DNA of 64,000 nt from positions 1,860,001 to 1,924,000 of the forward strand of contig VNKQ01000006.1 of the NCBI GenBank assembly GCA_016508695.1, given 5' to 3'. The position numbers were made by a program, and so were the translations under genes. Below the pieces are notes generated by a model. That model searched no databases, was not told where the DNA came from, and saw nothing but the letters and a program-made list of their open reading frames with translations. Shown piece after piece: positions 45,538 to 57,191 of the stretch. This DNA comes from Hyphodiscus hymeniophilus. Its lineage: Eukaryota > Ascomycota > Leotiomycetes > Helotiales > Hyphodiscaceae. Position 1 is the first letter of the stretch. Each line of letters begins with the position of its first letter.

Positions 45538-47254
45538 GATGATAGAAAGGTAAATACTTTATTGAACGAGTGACTTCAGCGTAGGTAAACGAGTGTATGG
45601 ATTAAAAGAGAGACTAGAGAGGGACGGAATAGCGAATGACTCGACCAGAAAACGACAGTGAGGTGTAGACACAAGAGAGAACGACGATAACCTTCATGGC
45701 TGGTGGGGCGCTGCAGAGAATATATCCCTCCACAGAGTCCACACTGCTTGTACGGATAATTTATCCGATCGTACCGTTGCACCCAAGTATCGTTCTTGCG
45801 GAGAATACGAGCTGATGATGTCTAATCCAAGCCACGGCGTGACGCTTGGATCAGATGTGGACGAAGTTTTCCGCGGTAGAATTTCTATTTCGGCCGTTGT
45901 ATCTGCTTGGGGCTTTTTGGCGCGATATCACCAATAGAAATTGAGGTTCTCCTGACTAGTAGAGCAGGGTGCTGTTGGGTGGAAATGAGAAAGTAAGCGA
46001 GAGTAAGCTAGAATCGCCTAAGTCAGGGGTAGCGGCAAAAGTCGACCAATGTATGCGAGGTTCTGTTGGTGGCCGGCTTCCCTGGAAAAGGAAGGTCGCA
46101 ATCTGCTAACCGTTAATTTCTCAATTTGCACAATGCTATTTCGGATCTTTTTCCGGGGAAATGCCATGTAGCCATGATACGTCCCCTGCGTAATGTGTGC
46201 AGTTCAAGTAGCCAGGATTCTGATGTCGAGAACGACCTTGGTGTTGAAATGAGCGGGTAAATCAGTAGTGTCGCTAGTGGGAAGAGTCTTCAAGTACTTG
46301 AATCGTTCGTAAAACCTAGAAGATGAGACTCACAATTGAGAAATCACTCTTGGGGGAAAAGAACTTGCTGGGAGGGAGGTATTGGATTTGGAGGTGAGTT
46401 GCTGCTGTACTCTACTGAGTGCCTGCTCTAGGGGTACTTCGCTTCTCTGGGTAGAAGATGATAAATAGCACGTGACACAGATCTATAGAATAATGCTCAC
46501 AGTTAGGGAAATATTACTGATCTTAGTATTAGTCTGGCTACCTGGAAAGGCCTCCCCGTATACTATTGAATCAAACGATTCAATAAAACGTCATGTTTCA
46601 GTTGTCTTATTCCTGGCCACGTGATCCAAATCTCGTAGCGGATCCGCAAGGTTCCAAAATCCTCAACCTTTTATCCGTACTGATTCTTGCATAACATAGA
46701 GAGGCGATTGCTTCTCCCAATTATATTTCAGAATCACAAACAGTTCAATCATTTTGCTAGCTTCAATCTAAATGCTAGACTACTAGGATCCAAGCACTCA
46801 AACTACGGCGAGGATTCCAGGCCTTCGTGTTGATCCCGTACTTCCATCATCCTTGGATTCTGAAAAGGGTATTCAACCAAAGAGCGACTGAAGAGCAGAA
46901 TCTTGATGTGGTAATTTGGGACAAGTTCCGGTGTGATGGCAAATCCATGTTTGTGTTTCTGTTCGTGTGACTAATCTGGCTCGACTTTATGACTTTGTAC
47001 TTTGAATACACAGACCTGCACACTCTTCGAGCGATCCACATGTGCGTACTTGGTAATCATTGTCTGCAATAAACGCAGTCCCGAGGTTTGAATGACCAGC
47101 AATTATGTGACTAGAATAAAGCAAGGGCTTCGGTGCGCATGATTAAAGGCGTTGAAGTGAACAAACCCGCATCACAATCTCCCAACATAAAAGCAACAAC
47201 AGAAGAGGAAATCTCGCTAGAAGTTACAGCTTCTCGATACACCCACGGACTTTA
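45538..47254. other. intergenic, upstream of the GPI-type gene
   Basis: About 1.7 kb without a recognisable gene; frames at 45576-45782 and 46847-47041 lack features. AT-rich patches occur near 46490-46800. No transposon end or RNA gene was seen. Confidence 0.5.
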
Positions 47255-48362
47255 CTACAAAATTGCAACACCATTGGGTGGACTGGCAACTCCTCCGGGG
47301 ACCTGCGATTGTTAACTCCAGAATTTTCCGTAGCTATTAGTAGGCACTCACATTCAAGGGAACACTACTAAAGAGGAAACTCCACTTCCCCAACTTTCTA
47401 CACTCGGCCGCTAATGCTTCTAAGTGGAACAGCTCTCCAATGGGTAGCCCCCAGCCAGCGAGCAGCCATTCATGAAGCGAGAATTTCTCACTCTGAAACG
47501 GAATTGCTTCAAACGCAATCATATCACCAGCAACGGCCGTGAATTGATTCTCCCAGATCCACTTTAAAGTTTCCTCGCAAGATTCGACGCCAATAGCTGG
47601 CATCCCGGATGGTTCCGATGCGTATACGGCAGCTTCGTTGTCGGGTAGGGATGAGAGAGCGTTGATGTAGCCGCTGCGTACGAAGAGGATATCATTCGGA
47701 TGAAATGTTACGTTTTGGGACTCTGCAACTTTCTTGAGGTCTGAAACAGGAATACTCCATGTAGAAAGGGCTTCGGTCTTGATGCCTTGTGATGCAGCCC
47801 AGCTAGCATAGTCAAGCAAGACTCCACGGCCTACGATGCCGCCATTTTCGACCCAGACTGAGGGCATTGGTTAGTTTCACGGGGGACTGGATAGAGTTGT
47901 GCTAACCGTGGGTCCCGTTTCTGAGGGAATTATGGATGTCTTCTTGCTTGCAACCATTGAAGTACACTTCGTGGTCTTGATAACCTGCAATCCGCCGTTA
48001 GTATTTAACGCTATGTGCTTGACATAGTTGACCATACCAAAATGTCTAAATCCATCCCACTGAGTGCTCGACTGCGTGTTCAGATGCACATTATCATCAT
48101 TGACAGTTCTTGGATATTTATGAGTGATTTTATGCTCAAACTGCCTTCGATTGAAACATGGAGCCTTTGGTAAGTTCAGAGTCCAGTCGGTGCAGACTCG
48201 AATTCCATGAACGACTTCTTTCGTGGCAGTCAGAGTATTCTCCGGCGTCAGACGATTGAGCATTCCCAGTTCATCTTTTGCGCCGAAAAGTCCCCAGGCA
48301 TTCCCTCGCGGGCCATCTTTTTGGAGAGGAAGAGCATCGAAAGGTGGGGTAGGTAAAGGCAT
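47255..48362 (-). CDS. cyclase-family (kynurenine formamidase-like) metal hydrolase
   Basis: Four exons: 48038-48362, 47907-47984, 47352-47857 and 47255-47302, giving 318 residues. Joining restores RHFGYQDHEVYFNG, GTHVWVENGGIVGRG and the C-terminal NVPGGVASPPNGVAIL, all normal for fungal members of the putative cyclase family (PF04199). Motifs: WGLFGAKDELGMLNRLTPEN near the start, SSTQWDGFRHFG in place of the bacterial HxGTHxDAPxH metal motif, then GVLLDYASWA, FHPNDILFVRSGY and FTAVAGDMIAFEAIP. No signal peptide at the chosen Met (48362); an extension to 48497 is leader-like. The substrate is unknown. An internal frame lies antisense at 48223-48555. Confidence 0.88.
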
Positions 48363-49380
48363 TGCGGGGTATGATATGTCAAGAGAGAGGCTACCAGGAC
48401 AGCCGAGAATACTATCTGGCTCTGTTATCGGGTGTAGAAATATAGAACGGACTAAGGCCGTCTCAGTGAGATTGCAAATAGACTCAAACAAAAACACGAA
48501 AAAGAAGGCAAGGTTTTGTTATCACTGTCGGAAGAACTCCGAGAACAATCAGTGAAATGACCCCGCATCGTTAGCGCATAGAGCTGTGCACCCGCTCTTC
48601 CTTCTCCGAACACACCTTTTGTAGAGCCTTATCCTACCTTCTCCACCCTTGCTATAGACAGCTCTGTCTGGTACGGTATTTTAGGATCTCGGAAGTAAGG
48701 AAAGCCAAAGCACCCAAATTTACCTGATTCGAAATTAAACATGTGATTTCATCGTCCTCCGTTTGGGGAATTAGGAACATCGTCCAATGTTTTGGTTCCC
48801 ACCCTCAGTAATGAGTTTACTTCAAATGGGTTCACGAATGGTTGAAATAGTAATTCAACACGCATACTATGTCTAGTCTTGTGAGTCAACCTCGGTGTTT
48901 GTTTTGCTGTTTGCAGTAGCACGGACGAGAGGACTAAAAATTAGAATATCCGAGGTGGATACATCCGGATAATCCCCGTAATCTTGGCTGGGGGGGTGGC
49001 GTTATCCTCACATTAGTGTGATCATATCGCTCGTCAATTTGGCTGCGAAGCTCCCTAAGCTCCGTCTTGGCTCTTGGCATCAGTCTTTCTTTTGCAGCGT
49101 CGCTTTTTGATCTGAAAACGTCCTCAGATGCGTTGGGATAGTTCCGAATAACACTTTACATTTATATGCACCATAACGGACCCTACACAATAATTTCAAT
49201 GAAGATGCGGAGAAGTCAACCCCATGATGTCATTTCTAAGAGCTATCCCGCGTTCCAAAAGCAGGATTGCGCGTAACAAGAGCTCCAGCGAGCAAAGTAC
49301 TTCTCCTCTCCCTTTGTTTTGATTCTTATGTCACGCAACAGAGCTCTATTCCGACGATATACACCGGGTCAAGTGCCAAT
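48363..49380. other. divergent promoter region
   Basis: Between the cyclase gene (-) and the potassium channel gene (+), about 1 kb. No supported gene or repeat; the channel frame extends upstream to 49267 but probably untranslated. Confidence 0.5.
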
Positions 49381-51355
49381 ATGACGGCCTCGACCGCATC
49401 TCACTCGGCCCCTGATGAAGGTGCTGAAGACACTTACACCGCAGACAAAGCCAGTGAGGAAGTCGAGATGGGAAGTGACAGTACTGAAGACGACAAGCAA
49501 TTCTATGAGCGCACATATATTTGGTATACCGAAACGGTATTTCCCTTGGCTTCCGCATGCTTTGGGCCCATGGCATCGGCGTTCAATATCTGCGCTTTGG
49601 CGGAAGACTGGAGAGTGTTCATTCCACCAGGCGGAACCGAGGCACAGGAGGTAGCCATTGCTGATCCTACTTGGTATAGGTTTTCCGTCCACTGTCATGT
49701 GTATATCACTCATAATTTCTAGGGTAGTAATTATCAATGCAGTATCGCTTGCAATTGGGGTCCTCGCGAACCTAGCCTTGCTCTTGGGCATGGCACACCG
49801 ACTGTCCTTTACGATATCCCAGCCCATCACAATTGCGGGATGGTACATCTCATCAATCCTCTTACTCGTTATTATTGGCCTCACCCCCAGTCACCTTGAC
49901 ATCTACACCGAATATGCCTTTGCCCAGCCTTTCGTATATGCTTGCTTGGCCGCATCCATATATTTCTTCTTGGCTTCGCTGCTGGTCTTCACTACCCTTT
50001 ATGCTAAGAAGGGCCACTACTCTCCCGACTTCAGCGAAACTTTGACTCTTCCTCAACGCACCCTCATGGCACAATCCACATCTTTCATTGTATATCTCAT
50101 GTGTGGAGCTGCAGTCTTCAGTCACATTGAACATTGGCGGCTTGTAGATGGCCTGTACTGGGCTACAATCACACTTCTGACTATTGGATACGGCGACATC
50201 GTACCTGTGACGCACCTCGGGCGAAGTCTCATCATTCCATACGCGATAGCCGGAATCATCATGCTTGGTCTTGTCGCTGGCTCAGTCGGCTCATTGGTAC
50301 TGGATCGAGCACAGCGGAAAATGAGTGCAAGGTGGACAATCAGGGAGCGAAGCCGACTTGAACGTCGCACTGCAGCACCTCGCCCCGAGGGCGCTACCGA
50401 CATAGGAAAGGAGCGACGAGAGTTCAACGACATGCGCCGAATTCAATCGCGCGCCCAGAATCGACATCGGTGGACAATTTTGGCCATATCAATATTCGCG
50501 CTTTTCATGCTCTGGCTCTTTGGCGCTGCGGTATTCTGGCGTACCGAAAACACTATCCACTCGTTCCAGACATCACGATGGAGCTACTTTGATGCAGTTT
50601 ACTTCGTCTTCATTTCCCTCCTCACGATTGGGTACGGTGACTTCGCAGTTCGCAGCAATGTCGGCAGACCAGTTTTTGTATTTTGGGGTTTGTTAGCTAT
50701 TCCCACCATGACTATTCTGATCGCGAGCATGGGAGCCACGGTTTTGGTTCTCATAAAAGGCATTATTCAGAGGATCGATGCTTTCGTTGTTCTGCCACAT
50801 GAGGGTGGCGGAGAGAAGACTTCATTTTCCAGAAAGGCATTTCACCATGCCAAATTAAAACACAAAGTGAGGGTTGGACACAATGGCGCTGGAAAGAGTG
50901 GACCTGGTCATGATGGACACCTTTACGGACATGAGATCCATAGCGGAGGCATCAGAGATCCCAATAGCGGGAAGATCCTGAATCTTGAAAGGCACACTGA
51001 AGATGTCCCGCGTATCGACTACAGTCACGACGAAGCAGTCCAGATGAGGAACTTTCTGCTTGCGAAAGAGATCAGGGCTCTTTTTGAGGATATGCCTGAT
51101 TCTCAAAAGAAGTATTCATATGAAGAATGGGCGCGATATCTGAAACTCCTCGGTGTTCGACATCGTGCAAGTGATGTTGCTAGCGTTATTGATGCACATT
51201 CTGAGCAGCGAGATCAGGAGGTTAGGTCTGAATGGGGTTGGTTGAGAGATGATGGCCCGTTATTTGGCAAGAAATCCGAGCCTGAGTGGGTTCTTGATCG
51301 CTTGACTAAGGCATTGGTCGATAATCTGAGGCCAGATGATATGGCTAATAAGTAA
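49381..51355 (+). CDS. TOK1-type two-pore outward-rectifier potassium channel
   Basis: Two exons, 49381-49673 and 49723-51355, giving 641 residues. The architecture is that of fungal TOK channels: an acidic cytosolic N-terminus, hydrophobic helices (VVIINAVSLAIGVLANLALLL, SILLLVIIGL, FVYACLAASIYFFLASLLVF and others), then two pore loops, each with the selectivity filter TIGYGD (~residues 250 and 400), the first preceded by DGLYWATITLL and the second by YFDAVYFVFISLL. A long basic cytosolic loop separates the pores. The C-terminal tail (~150 residues) contains His/Gly-rich and acidic stretches. These channels release potassium at depolarised potentials across the plasma membrane. The Met at 49381 is taken as the start; upstream codons look like leader. 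Confidence 0.93.
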
Positions 51356-51722
51356 TCGATCATTTTTCATCATTATCTGTCACCAATGGTTTGTTCGCGT
51401 ATATACCCAGTAGCAGTTATGTTATCAACACATTGTAATCATATCTCGAAAGTGATGGTGGTCAAGGTATGAAGACAGAGTCTTATGCTGCAGCTACATT
51501 TGTGTAAGGCAGTTGCCCATGGTTGTAGGTTCAGATGTGTAAATTTCCCGCCAACGTATGTTGTCATTGATACTAAATGATGCATTTTCAAGATCACCAA
51601 GCAAGCAAGTGTGCAAACCAAGGCATTCTTTCCAATCTCTCCCACAATCCTAGTAAAAAAAGACAAAGAGAGAAAAAGAACAGGTGATGGTGACATGTTT
51701 CATCTTGGACACCACCAGTATA
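51356..51722. other. intergenic between convergent genes
   Basis: 3' regions of the channel gene (+) and the repeat-module gene (-). No gene. Confidence 0.5.
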
Positions 51723-53372
51723 TCAAAGGTGGCGACGTTTTTGTTCGACGCCTTCTTCATGATCTTCATCTTCAGGTTCCCTTTTAGAGCCCCTCAAATT
51801 GGACCCCTTCCCGCTGTCATTGCCAGTTGTGCCCTCCTTCAACAGCTCAAATGACGAGAAAGTCGGCTCGTCATCGATAACCTCGTCGAGGTTCATATTA
51901 GCGATATCCAGGTTTATCCAAGACAGTCTCGCCTCCTTCCCCGATGATCTTTCCCAGTCCAGTCCAAGGTCATGCGCGTGTTGATCATCATACATATTCC
52001 CGCCCGACTCGTCCTCATCATATATAATGTGACTATCCGTCAAGATCACCGACCCATCGTCCGCAGACTTTCTGTCGATGAAAATCATCTTGCTCAACCC
52101 CGTCTCTTTGGCAATCCTCAACATGTCGAGCTCGCTTCCATCCTCTTCTTTCTCCCACGGCACAAAGCAGTAGGTCTTAATCTCGTCCATGTCTCCGGAT
52201 TCGAGAAGGTCGTTGTCGATGTCCGTGAAGGCTTCTAGCTCTTCCATTACATGCCTGTTCTCGTCTGGTGAGAGCTTGGCGAGGTAGAACGTGGGCGGTA
52301 CTCTACTCCCATAACTCAAGTCATCTGAAGTCCACGGAGGCTTATTCTTCCCGTACATGTATCCATCTTGGTCAACAACATGCTCTTCATCTCTATCTTT
52401 GAGTATGTTGTGGTCGAATTGGCGTGGTGACTGGTAGGGTCCGCAGATATTGAACCACGCACCTCTAAGCTTCTCTAGAGGAAGCCGAAGTAGCTTGATG
52501 CTTTTCACTTCAAAATTGGGCTGGGCGTACAGAAGGCTGTAGTGTTCTGCTGCCGATGGATCTTCTATTAGAAATAACTTTGGGGATATCAGCGACGCCA
52601 AGTGGCTGGATCCGCTAGGTATTGAATGGATGAATTTCGTGGCGTGGAAGATACGTAGTAAATCGGCGCGCGTCCCCTTTGAGGATTTGGACCAGGGATA
52701 GAACTGAACTTCGGCTGCAGACAACGCTCCTTCTTCACTTTTACCATCATCTGAGAATAAAGCTTCAGCAGTAGCTTTTGGAGTGAGTGATATCAATACA
52801 GGCCGGTCTAGGCTGACTATTACCTCTGCCGGAATGCTCATGAGACTCCTCGGATCAGTATTATCCTTTTCCCCACTTACAGCGCTCCCACGAACACTGA
52901 AAGGCACCTGGAACGGATCAACAAAATTTCCGGGAAAGAGGCCGCTGTCGAATCTCCCAACAGGCGCTTCCTTGACTCCCACTCCCTTCTCTTCGCAGTA
53001 CTTTAATGCAAGAGTCACCCGTCCAGCTGGAGCTCTTCTGAAAGTTAATTTCCCACCATCTAACATTCGAGTCATGAGAGCCGATTTATCTTTCGTAGAT
53101 TTACCATCCAGGAATATCAGACTTGAATGGTTATTCTTCTTGGCTTGGGCGGCGATTCGGTAGATATCTGCATTTGTACCCTCTGAAGATCCAGTCCAGG
53201 GCAGAAAATGAAGAATTGGGGGATTAAATGATGGACGGTCTTTCCATGCAAGATCTGGCGTCGAAAGAGCTGTTTTGAGTTGCTCGGTGAGGTCGTCTGG
53301 AACTTGTAGTAAGAAGATGACAGGGATGGTGTTGACGTCGAGGGATGGTACCTCAAGCGAGTCGATAGCCAT
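51723..53372 (-). CDS. uncharacterised protein with three related modules
   Basis: Single-exon gene, 549 residues, no signal peptide or membrane helix. The same pattern appears three times about 170-180 residues apart. Module starts are IPVIFLLQVPDDLTEQL (~16), RPVLISLTPKATAEAL (~190) and PPTFYLAKLSPDENRHV (~359). Each is followed by a PW motif with G and an AD/LD-plus-RI turn: FLPWTGSSEGTNADIYRI, FYPWSKSSKGTRADLLRI and FVPWEKEEDGSELDMLRI (to ~420). Then comes a strand ending in acid and Lys/Ser (SLIFLDGKST, KLFLIEDPSA, KMIFIDRKSA). The C-terminal 60 residues are acidic and end in KRR. I recognise no enzyme motif. The nearest description I recall is a fungal domain of unknown function (DUF6924-like), unverified. 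Confidence 0.75.
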   Translation of the reverse strand: MAIDSLEVPSLDVNTIPVIFLLQVPDDLTEQLKTALSTPDLAWKDRPSFNPPILHFLPWTGSSEGTNADIYRIAAQAKKNNHSSLIFLDGKSTKDKSALMTRMLDGGKLTFRRAPAGRVTLALKYCEEKGVGVKEAPVGRFDSGLFPGNFVDPFQVPFSVRGSAVSGEKDNTDPRSLMSIPAEVIVSLDRPVLISLTPKATAEALFSDDGKSEEGALSAAEVQFYPWSKSSKGTRADLLRIFHATKFIHSIPSGSSHLASLISPKLFLIEDPSAAEHYSLLYAQPNFEVKSIKLLRLPLEKLRGAWFNICGPYQSPRQFDHNILKDRDEEHVVDQDGYMYGKNKPPWTSDDLSYGSRVPPTFYLAKLSPDENRHVMEELEAFTDIDNDLLESGDMDEIKTYCFVPWEKEEDGSELDMLRIAKETGLSKMIFIDRKSADDGSVILTDSHIIYDEDESGGNMYDDQHAHDLGLDWERSSGKEARLSWINLDIANMNLDEVIDDEPTFSSFELLKEGTTGNDSGKGSNLRGSKREPEDEDHEEGVEQKRRHL

Positions 53373-54830
53373 TTTAGACAGGTACAGTGGATTAAGCTGG
53401 ACAATAGAGGAAAGAGAACTAATTTATATCAATTCGAAGAATTATGAGTATACATCTCATTCAGACTTCGATCTTAAGGTATTTTGTAGACTATGACGTA
53501 CAGTAAGCGAAGTGTGGCACAGCAGGCAGCGGTCTTTATGTAGGCATCCTTTCGACTTGTAGCTTGCAGCCTTGAGTTTCAAATCAATGCATGCAATAAT
53601 AAGGGAAGCATTCTGAGCTTCGACGAGGCAGGCTCGGATTAAATGAGTTTGGTGACGAGTATGAACATTACTGGGAAGTCTGTATAGCCAAGTAATGACC
53701 AGGAAGGTCATGAAAGACCGTTCCGCTATGAAGCTTCCACATCTAGAAATAGGTAAAGTAGACTCTAGTAGTGGCCTAAATCTACTCAACTTAAAAGACC
53801 AATCGACTACCCATATTGTACACAATCAATAGGCTGAGTAGCCGTATCACCACGTGAGAGCTAAGTCTAAATGGGTACACTGCCCCTTTGTCATTCGCTT
53901 TGTAGGCGAGAAGGATCTCGGATTGTCTTTTTCAAACTTCTAATACTTTTAATAGATCTTACAAATCAATTAAAACTAGTCGAAAGATATTGTTAATAGT
54001 CATAAATTCTTGGAAATCAAGAACTTGTTTGTTACATATAGAAATATACCGAATCTCTTATAGCTAAACTCAGGAGCGGAAAGACTAAGTCGTCAAGTGA
54101 TCTGGATATTAATTGCATGTACATGATTTCGATGATCAGTCAAAAGTTGCTTCAGTGCGTCCATAGATGTAGCTTGGGAGGCTCTTGTGTCGTCCTGGCG
54201 ACAAAGAATTGCTGTCTTAAATGTTTGCTAACTGGATTCGAAATGAGAATTTAAAGCTGTTTCAATACACGGCGTTTCAATACACGACGTTTCAATACAC
54301 GGCGAACTATTGTCTACGGCGATCTATCTGCTGCGAGTGAGAGATTGGTAGTGCTGAAACGGTTTGTAGAGCATTCTGTCTGTTTCTAAAACGAGACACT
54401 TACTTTCTGGTTCGCTCCGTGCTCATTCATTTGTGTCTCGATCCGAAGAGTTATCTACCTATCACAGTCTGCTGGCCCTGTTAATCTGATGGAACTCGGA
54501 CCAAAACCGCCTTGGAAGAAAGAGACCAAAACAGCCACACAGCGATTTGAGGCAAGTCAAGTACGAAAATCTGCTAGATCTCTGCACATAGGTAGGTGTA
54601 AACGTCATACTTTGATGCTGAACATGTAGTGTTAGCTTGTACTAGGAGGCAGGAGCTTCAGGAAGAGGAGGCTTAGTGGGGCTTTGACCCCTGAAACTTA
54701 AGCGTACAGACGCTGCTAGCTCGTTAAAACAAAATCCGACGTGACTAGGTAGGCTGAAGCTCCGACCTTTCTATTCCGCATCTTCAAACTCCCAACATCG
54801 AGCAAACGTAGTTTCTATCACTTTATCGTT
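53373..54830. other. intergenic, AT-rich stretch and short repeat
   Basis: About 1.45 kb with an AT-rich interval near 53930-54060 and a 15-bp triplicate at 54260-54304. The frame at 53457-53825 has no support. The 3' part is the Gemin2-like promoter. Confidence 0.5.
54260..54304. repeat. three 15-bp tandem units
   Basis: The word TTTCAATACACGGCG occurs three times head to tail; the middle copy has one A for G change. It may be an iterated binding site or replication slippage. Confidence 0.85.
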
Positions 54831-56284
54831 ATGGCGGGCAACAAACGAAAGTATGGCCAGGACTCCTCCAATGAAATCTACACCAACAAGTCCCGCGCAA
54901 AACCCACCATGGAAGCACGCGTCGACCCTACCTACGGCCAGAGAAGTGCGATCCCAGGCCTCGACGACGCCGATGTTGATGGTGACGAAGAAGAGCTCAA
55001 TTACGATGATAAAGATGCTCTGAGCTACCTCAGAGCTGTCAGGTTAGTACTTCTCCTATGTTCTCGACGGGATAGTACTGAAATGAGTTTTGCAGAGCAC
55101 TGCTGACTTAAGGGGCACTTAGAAAGGAAGCAACTAGTATACCGAACCTCCTTGTCGCGCCGAAACTCCCTAGTAGCGGTGATGGTAGAGATATATATGA
55201 GAACGGAATTGGTGATTTCCGGGGCTGGTATGAGGATGGGGCGTATTGCGCAGCTCCGCAGGAGAGTTCACCGACCTCGTACGGAGCTGCAGAAGCGGAG
55301 GAGGATGTTGGAAAGGATCCGCAGTTGGCATATTTCGACTCGATACTCCTGCGATACGAGACTTTGCGCGCACAGCTGCACCAGACGCCTCCACCAGAGG
55401 CGGTAGCAAGACTTGACAAGGACCGCCCTACTCATCTGGGAAAGTCGACCACCGCCAAAATAAGATGGTGGAAATGGAAGATGCAAGAAGTTGATCCGGT
55501 CCCGGCACAGGTTGCTAGTATGGATAAGGAAACCGTGCTGAAGCTACTTCAGCTGATGAAGAATGGAAACTTGTTAAAGAGGGGTGCTGAGGTTCAGGTT
55601 GGCATTAGTCGATGGGCTTGGGGCCTGCTCGCAAGACTACCGGACAGAGGCGAATTAACAAGTGAAGAGATCGGGGTTGTGAGGGAGTTGGGTAAGAAAG
55701 CTGTACTGGTTGGTATGGGACTGAAAGAGGAGCAGGCATGGGAAGAGAGTATGAATGCGGTGGAGGCCGGGTTCAATGAAGACGATTACGAAGAGGGGGA
55801 TTCGGTCGTCAATGACGATGAAATTGACTTGGATATCGATGTTGGACTCGAAGAGAGTGAGCTGGAACCAATAGGATCCGAAGCTGATACACTCGACAAT
55901 CGGTCAAACAAGCGGCAAAAGATAGGGCCTCAGTTACCGACGGACAACGCAACACGTGATCCGATAGTTGTGAGCAAACCTGATGATGAGGATCCTTCAT
56001 CCATTACCAGAGGTAAAGAGGAAGAGGAAAATGAATCGCCAAGCGAAGATTTAGCTGCAGCCAAAGCTCGGATTCTAGCAGCGCTTGATCATAGCAGCGC
56101 GGAGGAAGCTCTGCAAGAAGTCGTACGTCTTGAGGACGACGATGTAATAAGATCGAAGAAAAGCGCAGCGAGATGGAACACCAAAGCTACCGTGGACATG
56201 ATCATAACAGTGGCTGGCGAGATGTACGGACAACGAGATCTGTTAGAATTCCGACAGAGCTGGGGAGATGTAGAGGAGGTATGA
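54831..56284 (+). CDS. Gemin2/SIP1 (Brr1-like) spliceosomal assembly factor
   Basis: Two exons, 54831-55042 and 55123-56284, giving 457 residues; the 80-bp intron joins YLRAV to RKEATSIPNLL, a conserved Gemin2 block. Gemin2/Brr1 helps assemble the Sm ring on snRNAs. Other features: an N-terminal Lys-rich start (MAGNKRKYGQD), an acidic DDADVDGDEEELNYDDKD, the helix block RWAWGLLARLPDRGELTSEEIGVVRELGKKAVL (~residues 220-255, typical of the family), then a long acidic disordered insertion with a KRQK nuclear-type signal, and a final helix TVDMIITVAGEMYGQRDLLEFRQ. The extended acidic middle is longer than in animal Gemin2. The call is by motif, not by alignment. Confidence 0.8.
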
Positions 56285-57191
56285 GGGCACAGTACTTGGA
56301 CCACAAAGATCCTAATTGGACAATGCCTGTTAAGCGTATGTAAGTTTGCAGATTGTAAGATACCCAGCAGAATTTTTCCTGCTCGTCAAGCACATCATAC
56401 TGAGCCTGGCACAGCACATCGATGTCCGTGCGATTTTCTTTGTCAATATCTTTCATCAGGCCCATCCCCTTAGCCACAAGCGCAAAGCGACACACCCTGG
56501 CTTGAGTTGGGGGCTGTTTTCATTACAGTAGTATTCGAGCTATCTTCGAAGAGTTCCTTAGAGTGGGATGCCAAGCTCCTTACTCCGAAGTCTTTGGGTG
56601 AGCTTCGAGCCGAGGTGTGAGTCTTTTTCTGGTAACGCAGGTCTCATATTCTGCCTACTCGGCCAAGCTGAAGTGAAGCTCGACGTCCTGCAATGCCAAA
56701 TGTTAAGCCTTGCAGCCTGGGCGATGGCGTCAAATCATACGAGGGTAAAGTGGACAAGCCTCTGTGAGCCCTGTAGCAAGCCGATGGCCAGCCGCGTGAG
56801 GCTGAACGGGCACGTTGGCGATTGGAAGAATGAGATGCGCAGCACAGCCTACAGGCCCATTGCAGCATCCTTTGGAATTTAAGCGATTGATCCTCCAGGC
56901 ACGGCGGCACCTGTCAAATTGGCTCTATTCCCAAAACGGCGCATTCTGGGCAGCATGCCGCCAAAGCTTAAGGCAAAGAGCACTGGCGCCAACACTGCCA
57001 AGCTCATGCGCCGCAGCTTGAGATTCAGCTCACCGAGCTAGCGACTCACGACAACAACAAATTGAAATAAGAAATGGCCCCCTCAATCTGCTCGTTCTTG
57101 AACAATAGGGAAGTGTTATTCTCGCGCAAGTGATTGGCACTCGTACGCTCGACTTACCCACTCCTGATCGTCTTTCATACCACCCTACATA
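56285..57191. other. intergenic, no gene recognised
   Basis: Frames at 56568-57021 overlap on both strands without family signal. It holds the Gemin2-like 3' end and the yapsin promoter. No repeat was seen. Confidence 0.5.
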
